Part shown: in pieces, positions 9,132-17,613 of the stretch
Layout: each line of letters begins with the position of its first letter
Numbering within the stretch: the first letter of the stretch is position 1
Assembly (NCBI GenBank): GCA_963705955.1
Contig: CAVPLH010000006.1
Span: forward strand, 1,612,001-1,676,000
Reading direction: 5' to 3'
DNA: 64,000 bases
Origin: WHSW01 sp963705955
GTDB taxonomy: Bacteria; Actinomycetota; Thermoleophilia; Solirubrobacterales; 70-9
Position numbers and translations under genes: made by a program
The notes under the pieces: model-generated
Databases searched by the model: none
Seen by the model: only the letters and a program-made list of their open reading frames with translations
Told to the model about the DNA's origin: nothing

Positions 9132-10535
9132 CTAGCCTCCTTGGGGGTTCGCGCCATCGTATGGGGCGGGCGCTCTTCCCGGCACCCAGTCCGTCCCCGC
9201 GAGGGGCACCTTCGACATCGCCGCGGCTTCGACCGTCAGCGCGACCATGTCCTCCGGCTCCAGGTTGTGGACATGCGACTTGCCGCAGGCGCGGGCAAGG
9301 GTCTGCGCCTCGAGCACCATCGCGCGCAGGTAGTTGGCGAGCCGCCGACCGCCGACCGCAGGGTCGAACCGGCGCGCGAGCTCGGTGTCCTGGGTGGAGA
9401 TCCCGGCCGGGTCGCGACCCTCGTGCCAGTCGTCGTAGAAGCCCGCGGAGCTGCCGATCGCCTCGTAGCCCTGCTCGTTGTCGGGAGAGTTGTCGCCGAG
9501 CGCGATCACCGCCGCGACGCCGATCGAGACGGCGTCGGCGCCGAGCGCGAGCGCCTTCGCGACGTCGGCGCCGGATCGGATTCCGCCGGAGACGATCAGC
9601 TGCACCTCGCGGTGCATGTCGAGCTCCTGGAGCGAGCGGACCGCCTCCGGCAACGCGGCCAGGATCGGGATCCCCGCGTGCTCGATGAAGACCTCCTGGC
9701 TCGCCGCCGTGCCACCCTCCATCCCGTCGAGCACGATCACGTCGGCTCCTGCCTTGACCGCGAGCGCGACGTCGAAGTAGGTGCGGGTGGCGCCGATCTT
9801 GACGTAGATCGGCTTCTCCCAGTCGGTGATCTCCCGCAGCTCCCCGATCTTGATCTCGAGGTCGTCGGGGCCCGTCCAGTCTGGATGACGACAGGCGCTT
9901 CTCTGGTCGATCCCCTTCGGCAGGTCCCGCATCTCGGCCACCCGGTCGGAGATCTTCTGGCCGAGCAGCATCCCGCCGCCGCCCGGCTTCGCGCCCTGGC
10001 CGACGACCACCTCGACCGCGTCGGCTCGCCGCAGATCGTCCGGGCTCATCCCGTACCGTGAGGGAAGGACCTGGTAGACGAGCGTCTTCGAGTGCTCGCG
10101 CTCCTCGGGCAGCATGCCGCCGTCCCCGGTCGTCGTGCTGGTCCCGACTGCGGTCGCACCCCTTCCGAGCGCCTCCTTCGCCGGGGCCGACAGCGCTCCG
10201 AAGCTCATCCCCGCGATCGTGATCGGGATCTCGAGCTCGATCGGCCGGCTCGCGAAACGGCCGCCCAGCGTGACGTCGGTTCCGCACCGCTCGCGGTATC
10301 CCTCGAGCGGATACCGCGAGACGCTCGCGCCGAGGAAGAGGAGATCGTCGAAGTGCGGCACTCGTCGCTTCGCTCCGAAGCCGCGGATGTCGTAGATCCC
10401 CTCGCGGGCCATCCGCTGGATCTCGTGAATCGCGTTGCGATCGAAGAGGTACGACTCGCGCAACCCGGGTCGCCATCGTCCCGCCCGATCCGGGTCGAAG
10501 CCCTCGCGCTTGCCGACCGTGTCGAGCTCGGTCAT
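9132..10535 (-). CDS. mgsC: N-methylglutamate synthase subunit C-like (FMN-binding glutamate synthase domain)
   Basis: 467 residues matching the FMN/alpha-beta barrel domain of glutamate synthase as a stand-alone subunit: GMSFGALSAPAKEALGRGA, DGGMLPEERE, GGGGMLLGQKIS, KIGATRTYFDVALAVKAGAD, GGIRSGADVAKALALGADAVSIG. In N-methylglutamate synthase this subunit joins methylamine and glutamate into NMG. Unlike the paralogue at 24661, the segment GSSAGFYDDWHEGRDPAGI has no cysteines where the iron-sulphur ligands of glutamate synthases normally sit. The ATG overlaps the stop of the preceding subunit gene (TGATG). The role follows from the operon with GmaS and the divergent NMG dehydrogenase. Confidence 0.85.
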   Translation of the reverse strand: MTELDTVGKREGFDPDRAGRWRPGLRESYLFDRNAIHEIQRMAREGIYDIRGFGAKRRVPHFDDLLFLGASVSRYPLEGYRERCGTDVTLGGRFASRPIELEIPITIAGMSFGALSAPAKEALGRGATAVGTSTTTGDGGMLPEEREHSKTLVYQVLPSRYGMSPDDLRRADAVEVVVGQGAKPGGGGMLLGQKISDRVAEMRDLPKGIDQRSACRHPDWTGPDDLEIKIGELREITDWEKPIYVKIGATRTYFDVALAVKAGADVIVLDGMEGGTAASQEVFIEHAGIPILAALPEAVRSLQELDMHREVQLIVSGGIRSGADVAKALALGADAVSIGVAAVIALGDNSPDNEQGYEAIGSSAGFYDDWHEGRDPAGISTQDTELARRFDPAVGGRRLANYLRAMVLEAQTLARACGKSHVHNLEPEDMVALTVEAAAMSKVPLAGTDWVPGRAPAPYDGANPQGG

Positions 10536-11237
10536 CAGTAGGCGTCGGCGTTGTCGACGTGGAAGTTGTAGAGGCGGCGCGCCGAGCCGTAGCGCCGGAA
10601 CTCGTCGGGATCGAAGTCGGCCTCGGCCCGCTCGAGCAGCGTCCTCCAACTGGGCACGATGCTCTGCGCCGATCTCCTTCTCGACGCAGTCCGCCCCGAG
10701 GCTGGCGACGCCGCCGCGGACGTAGACGCGCGTCTCGTAGATCGAGTCGCCGAGATCCTCGCCGGCCCCGCCGCAGACGACCAGCGCCCCCCGCTGTGCC
10801 ATGAACGCCCCGACGTGACCGACCGAGCCGTGGACGACGATCTCGACGCCCTTCATCGAGATCCCGCAACGAGCGGATGCGCTTCCCTTGATCACGAGCA
10901 GGCCTCCGCGCCCCGACGCCCCGGCCGATTGGCTCGCGTCGCCGTCGACGACCACGGTCCCGGACATGATGTTCTCGGCGACGCCGACGCCGCAGTTGCC
11001 CTGCACCCGCACCGTGGCGAGCTTGTTCATCCCGGCGCAGTAGTAGCCGACGTGCCCGGCGACGTCGATCTCGACCTCGGCGTCGAGGCCGACGGCGATC
11101 GCGTGGGCGCCGTTCGGGTTGGCGACCCGCCATCGAGAACGCGACGCGGGGTCGAGATCATGCAAGCGCTGGTTCAGGTCCCGCACCGTGGCGGTCGAGA
11201 GATCGACCGACTCCACAGCGGCTTCCGCCACGCTCAC
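10535..11237 (-). CDS. mgsB: N-methylglutamate synthase subunit B-like (GXGXG domain), frameshifted
   Basis: A stand-alone GXGXG beta-helix domain of glutamate synthase type: VGLDAEVEIDVAGHVGYYC, GVGVAENIMSGTVVVDGDA, GGLLVIKGSASARCGISMKG, GGAGEDLGDSIYETRVYVRGG. GTG at 11237 is preferred over the ATG at 11258 because it gives a GTGA overlap with the upstream stop. The frame breaks near 10643 (GGAGGACGCTG); dropping one G restores TLLERAEADFDPDEFRRYG and LYNFHVDNADAY before the stop. It forms the central part of the three-subunit enzyme, between amidotransferase and FMN subunits. The extra base looks like sequence error, not inactivation. Confidence 0.82.
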
Positions 11238-12142
11238 GCGACCTTCGCCCGCTCCCATGAGTACACCCGGCCGGGCTCGGGCTCCCACAGCTCGGCGTCG
11301 TCGGCCCCGGGGAGGACGGCGATCGCCCGGTACTCCGAGGCCATCGCGACCCAGTCGTCGGTCTCGGCCAGGACAGCCGGCTTGCACGCGATCGGATCCC
11401 GTAGGACCGCGAATCCCTCGACCGTTCCGACCGCGAACGTGTAGAAGCCGTCGAGGTCGTCGAGGCAACCGCGAAGGGCGTCCTCGAGGTCCGCCCCCTC
11501 GGAGAGGCGCCAGGTCAGGTATCCGGCCGCTACCTCGGTGTCGTTGTCGGTCTGAAACTCGATCCCGCGGCGCGCCAGGACCCGCCGCAGCCGGTTGTGG
11601 TTCGAGAGCGAGCCGTTGTGCACGAGGCAGAGGTCGAGCCCGGTGGAGAACGGGTGGGAGTGCTCGGTCGTGACCCGGCTCTCGGTCGCCATCCGCGTAT
11701 GCCCGAGCGCGTGCGTCGCCGAAACGTCGGCGAGCCGGAAGCGCTCGACGAAGACGCGCGGGTCGACCGCCTCCTTGTAGATCTCGATTCGCTCGCCGAC
11801 GCTCATCACCCGGAGCTCCGGATGGCGAGCGGCAAGCCAGCGCTGAACGTCGGCGGCGCCGGCCGGGACGACGAAGAGCGCGTGAGAGGCCCGAATCTCC
11901 GGCTCGCCCTCGGCCCCGAACGCCTCCGCCAGCTCGGCAGCGAGCTCGTGCCACGCGGGGGTGGCCTGCGGCGAGAACAGCGACACCTTGCTGGCTCCCG
12001 CGGGGGCGGGGTCGCGATACAGGGCGACCCCGGCGCTGTCGGGGCCGCGATCCGCGAGCTGCGAGAGCATCGCGCTCAGGTGCGCACCGAGCTCCTCCTC
12101 GATCGCGCCCGACTTGCTGAACAGACCGGCGATCCCGCACAT
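11234..12142 (-). CDS. mgsA: N-methylglutamate synthase subunit A-like (class II glutamine amidotransferase)
   Basis: 302 residues starting MCGIAGLFSKSG, so Cys2 is the Ntn nucleophile of a class II (PurF/GltS-type) amidotransferase. Further marks are HTRMATESRVTTEHSHPF and LVHNGSLSNHNRLRR, which form the glutamine pocket. In the NMG synthase complex this subunit would take nitrogen or methylamine from the gamma-glutamyl amide and pass it to the FMN subunit. It lies 12 bp downstream of the synthetase gene and overlaps the next gene by four bases, so translation is probably coupled. Confidence 0.87.
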   Translation of the reverse strand: MCGIAGLFSKSGAIEEELGAHLSAMLSQLADRGPDSAGVALYRDPAPAGASKVSLFSPQATPAWHELAAELAEAFGAEGEPEIRASHALFVVPAGAADVQRWLAARHPELRVMSVGERIEIYKEAVDPRVFVERFRLADVSATHALGHTRMATESRVTTEHSHPFSTGLDLCLVHNGSLSNHNRLRRVLARRGIEFQTDNDTEVAAGYLTWRLSEGADLEDALRGCLDDLDGFYTFAVGTVEGFAVLRDPIACKPAVLAETDDWVAMASEYRAIAVLPGADDAELWEPEPGRVYSWERAKVA

Positions 12143-12154
12143 GGGCAGATCTCC

Positions 12155-13519
12155 TCAGTAGTGCTGGAGGTAGCGGTCGAGCTCCCACTGCGTGATCTGC
12201 TCGTGCGCCGCCTGCCATTCGCGCCGCTTGCAGCGGATGAAGTAGTCGAGATAGTCCTCGTCGCCAACCGAGCCCAGCGCCTCGCGCAGCACTCCGTCCG
12301 CCTCCAGCTCACGGGTCGCGTCGAGCAGATTCTCCGGCAGGGTCTCGATCCCCATCTCCTGCCGCTCGGCCTCGCTGGTCTCGTACATGTTGATGTTCGT
12401 CGGGTCGCCCGGATCGAGCCCCCGCTCGATCCCGTCGAGGCCGGCGGCGAGCACGGCCGTCGCCGCGAGATAGGGATTGCAGGAGCCGTCCACGGTCCGG
12501 TCCTCGATTCGCCCCGGCTCGGGGATGCGCAGCATCATCGTCCGGTTGTTCCAGCCGTAGGTGACGTAGGCGGGCGCCCAGGTGGCGCCGCTCGTCGGCG
12601 CCCCGATCACGAGGCGCTTGTAGGACGAGACCGTCGGCGCGGTGAGCCCGATGTACGCCTTCGCGTGCTCCTTGAGGCCGCCGATGAACTGGTAGGCGAG
12701 GTCGCTGAGGCCGAGGTTGCGCGGGTCGTCCGCCCGGTCCCGGCCGAACAGGTTCGTCTCCCCGTCCCAGAGGCTCATGTGGAAGTGCGCGCCGTTGCCG
12801 GTCAGGTGGGCGAACGGCTTCGGCATGAAGGTCGCGATCAGGCCGCGCTCCTGGGCCAGCGACTCGACCATGTAGCGGAAGAACACCGCGCGGTCGCAGG
12901 TCGTGAGCGCGTCGGCGAAGTCGAAGTTCTGCTCGAACTGCCCGTTCGCGTCCTCGTGGTCGGTCGCGTACATCTGCCAGCCGAGCGAGTTCACGTGCCG
13001 CATCACGTCGGACACGAAGTCGAACGAGCGGGTCAGGGCGCGGATGTCGTAGCACGGCTGCTCGAGCGTGTCGAGCGGGTCCGCGACCTCGATCCCGCCG
13101 GCGTCGGTTCGGCGGACGAGGAAGTACTCGAGCTCACAGCCGACCTTGAACTCATACCCGGCCTCGCGGGCGCGCTCGAGCTGCCGGCGCAGGATCGTGC
13201 GCGGGCAGTAGGGCCAGGCCTCGCCCTCCACCGTCGCGTCGCAGGCGAACCAGCCGATCTCCGGCTTCCACGGCAGCCGGGTGAAGGTGCCCGCGTCGGG
13301 GATCGCGATCAGGTCGGGGTTGTCGGGCGTCTGGCCGATGTCTCCGGCCGCGAACCCGGCGAAGCCGGCCCCGTCGGAGAGCAGGCCGTCGAGCTGCTGC
13401 GCGGGCACGAGCTTCGCGCTCGGCTTCGCGTGCATGTCCACGAACTGGGCGAAGAGGAACTCGATCCCCTCCTCGGCGACCGTTCGTCGGACGTCCTCGG
13501 CGGTTGGCCGCGGTGACAT
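12155..13519 (-). CDS. gmaS: Gamma-glutamylmethylamide synthetase-like (glutamine synthetase family)
   Basis: 454 residues of the glutamine synthetase superfamily, GlnT/GMAS branch. Metal and ATP-site motifs are visible: GCELEYFLV, DHEDANGQFEQNF, NGAHFHMSLWDGE, APTVSSYKRL and the late VDGSCNPYLA. In methylotrophs this enzyme ligates methylamine to glutamate with ATP to give gamma-glutamylmethylamide. A plain glutamine synthetase role cannot be excluded from sequence alone, but the gene heads an operon with the three NMG synthase subunits and faces an NMG dehydrogenase operon. ATG at 13519 follows AACCAACC rather than a ribosome site, so the transcript may be leaderless. Confidence 0.83.
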   Translation of the reverse strand: MSPRPTAEDVRRTVAEEGIEFLFAQFVDMHAKPSAKLVPAQQLDGLLSDGAGFAGFAAGDIGQTPDNPDLIAIPDAGTFTRLPWKPEIGWFACDATVEGEAWPYCPRTILRRQLERAREAGYEFKVGCELEYFLVRRTDAGGIEVADPLDTLEQPCYDIRALTRSFDFVSDVMRHVNSLGWQMYATDHEDANGQFEQNFDFADALTTCDRAVFFRYMVESLAQERGLIATFMPKPFAHLTGNGAHFHMSLWDGETNLFGRDRADDPRNLGLSDLAYQFIGGLKEHAKAYIGLTAPTVSSYKRLVIGAPTSGATWAPAYVTYGWNNRTMMLRIPEPGRIEDRTVDGSCNPYLAATAVLAAGLDGIERGLDPGDPTNINMYETSEAERQEMGIETLPENLLDATRELEADGVLREALGSVGDEDYLDYFIRCKRREWQAAHEQITQWELDRYLQHY

Positions 13520-13736
13520 GGTTGGTTGTATCTCACATACGAGCGAGCTGGACAATGGCGCCCGGACCAGCATTTGGCGGTCCCGTATGTGGGCTGAGCA
13601 CATACTCGGGCGCCGACCGCGCGAAGCCTCGCTCCACGGCCGCGGCTTCGCCGCACGGCCCGCGGGCCCCGAGCGCTTGCCTCTTTGTACCAATTTGTCT
13701 AGTCTGGGCAGAGGCCGGCGGGACGGCCGTACGGAA
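13520..13736. promoter_or_regulatory. Divergent promoter/operator region of the NMG pathway operons
   Basis: This 217-bp gap separates gmaS (left) from the dehydrogenase operon (right). A rightward sigma70-like promoter fits TTGCCT at 13677-13682, 17 bp, TAGTCT at 13700-13705. Three copies of CACATAC occur: 13534-13540 (+), an inverted copy within CGTATGTG at 13584-13591, and 13599-13605 (+). The last lies in the nonamer GCACATACT, also found at 32692-32700 beside the PucR-type regulator gene. The left arm and inverted arm make an 8-bp inverted repeat (CACATACG/CGTATGTG) 42 bp apart, so a looping or dimeric operator is plausible. Binding is inferred only. Confidence 0.5.
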
Positions 13737-13991
13737 ATGTCGTTCTTACTCACCTGTCCGAATTGTGGAGCGCGCGAGGTCACCGACTTCGCCTACGGCG
13801 GCGAGGTCGTTCCACGACCATCGACGAAGCCCTCGGAGCGCGAGCTCAACTCCTATAACTACTTTCGCCGCAACCGGGCCGGCGTGCAGCGCGAGTGGTG
13901 GTATCACCGCTCGGGGTGCCGGGCCTGGTTTCTCGCCGAGCGGGACACGACGACCAACGAGGTCCAGTGGGTCGGCCTGCCGGGACGATGA
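13737..13991 (+). CDS. mgdB: N-methylglutamate dehydrogenase / sarcosine oxidase delta subunit
   Basis: 84 residues, the normal size of the heterotetrameric sarcosine oxidase delta subunit. It starts MSFLLTCPNCGAREVTDFAYGG and has YFRRNRAGVQREWWYHRSGC; the two N-terminal and one C-terminal cysteines and a further ligand bind zinc in this family. First gene of the rightward operon; its stop overlaps the start of the alpha subunit as ATGA. The canonical order in methylotrophs is beta-delta-alpha-gamma, whereas here the beta subunit comes last. Confidence 0.9.
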   Translation: MSFLLTCPNCGAREVTDFAYGGEVVPRPSTKPSERELNSYNYFRRNRAGVQREWWYHRSGCRAWFLAERDTTTNEVQWVGLPGR

Positions 13992-16870
13992 GCCGCCTCC
14001 CCCCCACCCCGAGCGAGCGGATCGACCGCGAGCGCCCCGTCTCCTTCAGCTTCGACGGCAAGCGGGTCGAGGCGTTCGAGGGCGACACGATCGGCTCCGC
14101 GCTCCACGCCTCCGGTCGCCGCGTGCTCTCGCGCAGCTTCAAGTACCACCGCCCACGCGGGCTGCTCTGTTGCGCGGGCCAGTGCCCGAACTGTCTCGTC
14201 GAGGTGGACGGCTGGCCGGGGGTCCGGGCATGCACCGAGCCGGTCCGCGAGGGGATGAACGTCGCTCACATGAACGCGAAGCCGTCGCTGCAGTTCGATC
14301 CGATGCGGGCGACCGACCTGTTCGGCAAGCGACTCACGCCGCCCGGCTTCTACTACAAGACGTTCATCCGGCCGCGCCGCCTCTGGCCCCTCTACGAGAG
14401 GATCCTGCGCGGCGCCGCCGGCCTCGGAAAACTGCCTCGCCGCCAGCCCGAGCGCAGGTGGCGAACCGAGTATCGCCGGCGTCACGCCGACGTGCTCGTG
14501 GTCGGCGGCGGCGTCGCCGGCATGTCTGCGGCGCTGCGCGCCGCGGAGCTCGGGGCGGACGTGGTCCTGGTCGACGACGGCCCGGAGCTCGGTGGCGCCC
14601 TGCTCGCCGGCGCCGATGCGGGTCGCGCCCGGGCGATCGGCGCCCGCGTACGCGCGGCAGGGATCGAGGTGCTGGCGCCGGCCGCCGCGCTCGGCTTCTT
14701 CGACGGGATCGTCGCCGTCTGGTGCCGGAACACGCTGCACCAGGTGCGCGCGGAGCGCCACGTCACCGCGACCGGGGCGATCGAGCAGCCGCTGATGTTC
14801 GAGGGCAACGACCTTCCCGGGGTGATGCTGTGCTCGGGCGCGCAGCGGCTGGCCGCCCTCTACGGGGTCTTGCCGGGGAAGACCGCGGTCGTCGCGACGA
14901 CCTCCGACCGCGGCCTCGAAGGCGCCCTGGCGCTTCGCGAGACGGGGGTCGCGGTCGCGGCGGTCGCCGACGCGCGCGCGGCCGGGGCCGACGAGGAGCT
15001 CGAGGCGCGGCTGGCGACGGCGAGGATCCCGCTTCTGCGCGGCACGGCGGTGGTACGCGCGTTCGGACGGCGCCAGGTCAAGGGAACCGTGGTGGCCGAG
15101 CTCGACGAGTCCGGCCGCTGGAACGCCGATACCGAACGCGGCATCGACTGCGATCTGGTCGCCGTCTCGGGGAGCACGGTCCCGGCGACCTCGCTGCTGC
15201 TCCAAGCCGGGGCCAAGGCCCGCTGGGATCGGGCCGCGGGTGCCTACCTTCCGGACGCGCCCCCGCCGGGCATCTTCGCCGCCGGGGCGGTCGCCGGTCA
15301 CGGATCGCAGCACCTCGCCTCGACCTCGGGCACGGTCGCGGGAGCCGAGGCGGCTCTCTCGCTCGGGCTCGGGGAGGAGCAGGACAGGCGCCGACTCGAA
15401 ACCGAGCGGGATGCTCTCCGCAGCGGGGTCGAGCCCGCCGCCGAGAGGGTCCCGGCGGCGGCGTCGGGCGCGGCGCGTGGGAGCGGGAAGTGCTTCGCCT
15501 GCCTCTGCGAGGACGTCACCACCGACGACATCGGCTTCTCGATCGACGAGGGCTTCGACTCGCTGGAGCTGCTGAAGCGCTACACGACGGTGACCATGGG
15601 GCCGTGCCAGGGACGGATGTGCCAGCTCGCCTCGATCCGCCAGATGTCGGAGCACACCCGGACCCCGGCGGAGGAGGTCGGCCTGACGACCGCGAGGCCG
15701 CCGTGGTCGACGGTGCCGATGGGAGTGCTGGCCGGCCGGCCGTTCGAGCCGGCGAAGCGCTCGGCGGTGCACGGGCGCCATCGGGAGCTCGGAGGCAACG
15801 TCCTCTGGGCGGGCGACTGGCGGCGGCCCTACGACTACGGCGACCCCGAGGGAGAGACGATGGCCGTGCACGAGGGCGCCGGGCTGATCGACGTCTCGAC
15901 CCTCGGCAAGCTGATCGTCCGCGGTCCGCAGGCGGGTTCGTTCCTCAACCACCTCTATCCGAACCGCTTCGACAACCTGAAGAGCGGCCGGATCCGATAC
16001 GGGGTCCTCGGCGACGACGCCGGGCGGATCACCGACGACGGCACGGTCTGCCGCCTCGACGAGAGCTCGTTCTACGTCACCACCACATCGAGCGGCGCCG
16101 ACGCGGTCGAGAGCTGGTTCGCCTGGTGGCTGGCGGAGTGGGACATGGAGGTTCACCTCACCGACGTCAGCCAGGGGCTCGCGGCCTTCAACCTCGCCGG
16201 CCCCCGGTCGCGCGAGATCCTCTCCACCCTCACCGACCTCGACTGCTCGAACGACTCGTTCGCCTACCTGGACGGCAAGCGCGCCCATGTGGCCGGCGTT
16301 CCGTGTCTGCTGCTGCGGATCGGCTTCGTCGGCGAGCTCGGCTACGAGCTGCATTGCCCGGCGCCACTCGCCGAGCATCTCTGGGACGCGGTCCTCGAGG
16401 CCGGCCGGCCGCACGGCATCAGGCCGTTCGGCCTCGAGCCGCAGCGGGTGCTGCGGCTGCAGAAGCTCCACATCCTCGTCGGCCAGGACACCGACGCCGA
16501 GTCGAACCCGCTCGAGGCGGCGATGCCGTGGATCGTCAAGCTCGACAAGGAGGAGGACTTCATCGGACGCTGGGCGCTCGAGTCGGTCCGCGAACGCGGC
16601 GAGGAGAACAAGCTCGTCGGCTTCACGATCGACAACGGCGCGGTTCCGAGCGAGGGCGCCGCCGTCGTCGCCGACGGCGGACCGGTGGGACGGGTGACGT
16701 CGTCGCGGTTCTCGCCGCTGCTCAAGCGGACGATCGGGATGGCCTGGGTGCCGGCCGCCCTCGCCGAGGACGGCGCGGAGATCACGCTGGCCGACGATGG
16801 CCGCCGGCTGAGCGCCCTGGTCCAGACCGCGCCGTTCTACGACCCCGACCAGGAGCGGCTGCGCGGATGA
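13988..16870 (+). CDS. mgdC: N-methylglutamate dehydrogenase / sarcosine oxidase alpha subunit
   Basis: 960 residues, the full domain set of this subunit. Residues 15-95 form a Fer2-like domain (Cys61, 62, 66, 69, 82) that in the family mostly lacks a functional cluster. A FAD/NAD Rossmann fold follows (VLVVGGGVAGMSAALRAAE, about 168-186), then a BFD-like stretch KCFACLCEDVTTDD (about 500) and, from about 590, GCV_T aminomethyltransferase domains (LIDVSTLGKLIVRGP, FNLAGPRSREIL, GELGYELHCP). The GCV_T half hands the methyl carbon to tetrahydrofolate as methylene-H4F. Adjacent GmaS and synthase genes favour N-methylglutamate as substrate over sarcosine, but both remain possible. Confidence 0.9.
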   Translation: MSRLPPTPSERIDRERPVSFSFDGKRVEAFEGDTIGSALHASGRRVLSRSFKYHRPRGLLCCAGQCPNCLVEVDGWPGVRACTEPVREGMNVAHMNAKPSLQFDPMRATDLFGKRLTPPGFYYKTFIRPRRLWPLYERILRGAAGLGKLPRRQPERRWRTEYRRRHADVLVVGGGVAGMSAALRAAELGADVVLVDDGPELGGALLAGADAGRARAIGARVRAAGIEVLAPAAALGFFDGIVAVWCRNTLHQVRAERHVTATGAIEQPLMFEGNDLPGVMLCSGAQRLAALYGVLPGKTAVVATTSDRGLEGALALRETGVAVAAVADARAAGADEELEARLATARIPLLRGTAVVRAFGRRQVKGTVVAELDESGRWNADTERGIDCDLVAVSGSTVPATSLLLQAGAKARWDRAAGAYLPDAPPPGIFAAGAVAGHGSQHLASTSGTVAGAEAALSLGLGEEQDRRRLETERDALRSGVEPAAERVPAAASGAARGSGKCFACLCEDVTTDDIGFSIDEGFDSLELLKRYTTVTMGPCQGRMCQLASIRQMSEHTRTPAEEVGLTTARPPWSTVPMGVLAGRPFEPAKRSAVHGRHRELGGNVLWAGDWRRPYDYGDPEGETMAVHEGAGLIDVSTLGKLIVRGPQAGSFLNHLYPNRFDNLKSGRIRYGVLGDDAGRITDDGTVCRLDESSFYVTTTSSGADAVESWFAWWLAEWDMEVHLTDVSQGLAAFNLAGPRSREILSTLTDLDCSNDSFAYLDGKRAHVAGVPCLLLRIGFVGELGYELHCPAPLAEHLWDAVLEAGRPHGIRPFGLEPQRVLRLQKLHILVGQDTDAESNPLEAAMPWIVKLDKEEDFIGRWALESVRERGEENKLVGFTIDNGAVPSEGAAVVADGGPVGRVTSSRFSPLLKRTIGMAWVPAALAEDGAEITLADDGRRLSALVQTAPFYDPDQERLRG

Positions 16871-17613
16871 GCTTCGAGTTCCTCGCCCCGGGCTCGACGA
16901 CGCCCGTCGACGGAGGCAGGCCCGCGCAGCGCAGCCCGATCGAGTGGACGCACCGACGCCGGGGCGCTCGCTTCGCCGAGCGGGCCGGATGGCGGGTCGT
17001 GACCGACTACGGGGCGGCCGGCAAGGAGCTCGCCGCCTGCCGGACCGCGGTCGGGGTGGCCGACGTCTCCTTTCTCGGCAAGCTCGAGCTGCAGGGCGAG
17101 CCGCGCGTCGTCGCGGAGATCGTCGCCGGGCTCGCCTCCGGCGCCGTGCTGGAGCCCGGGCGGGCGACAGATCACGACGACGTCTGGTGGTGTCCGATCA
17201 CCGCCGGCCGGGTGCTCGCCGTGACCCCACCCGAGGCGACCGGAGAGCTGCGGGACGAGCTCGAGTCGGCGGCCTCCGGCGCCCCGTTCGCCTCCGTCTG
17301 CGAGCTGACGGCGGCATTCGCCTCGAACGCGGTGGTCGGGCCGCTCGCCCGCGAGGCGTTCGCCCGGACGACGGCGCTCGACCTGCGACCGGACCGCTTC
17401 ACGGAGGCGGCGTTCGCGCCGGTTTCCGTCGCCCGGACGCCCGGGATGATCCTGCGGGAGCGCGGCGACCGCTACCTGCACCTGTTCGGCGCCGGGTTCG
17501 CCGAATACGTGTGGACCGTGTTCACCGATGCCGCGCAGGCCCTGGGCGGCCGCGCGGTCGGAGCCGAGGCGCTGCGGGTCGCGCCCCGGGGCGAGGTCCC
17601 GACCGGTGCGTGA
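16867..17613 (+). CDS. mgdD: N-methylglutamate dehydrogenase / sarcosine oxidase gamma subunit
   Basis: 248 residues. The sequence follows the sarcosine oxidase gamma family, a truncated GCV_T-like fold: ERAGWRVVTDYGAAGKELAAC, VGVADVSFLGKLELQG, TDHDDVWWCPITAGRVLAVTP, VGPLAREAFARTTALDLRPD, GMILRERGDRYLHLFGAGFAEYVW (in pieces). The subunit is structural, sitting beside the folate domain of the alpha chain. It overlaps alpha by four bases and the next gene by eight, so all four subunits are probably made in step from one transcript. Confidence 0.88.
   Translation: MSFEFLAPGSTTPVDGGRPAQRSPIEWTHRRRGARFAERAGWRVVTDYGAAGKELAACRTAVGVADVSFLGKLELQGEPRVVAEIVAGLASGAVLEPGRATDHDDVWWCPITAGRVLAVTPPEATGELRDELESAASGAPFASVCELTAAFASNAVVGPLAREAFARTTALDLRPDRFTEAAFAPVSVARTPGMILRERGDRYLHLFGAGFAEYVWTVFTDAAQALGGRAVGAEALRVAPRGEVPTGA

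Noticed and set aside
9132..12218. A single very long minus-strand open frame across three synthase genes
   Set aside because: Only parts of it match real subunits; it switches between correct and wrong frames at gene borders and at the 10643 indel. The high GC content keeps shadow frames open.
13504..17613. A 1369-codon plus-strand frame over the dehydrogenase operon
   Set aside because: Its first 1100 residues are Arg/Gly-rich nonsense opposite the alpha subunit; only its end is the gamma subunit.
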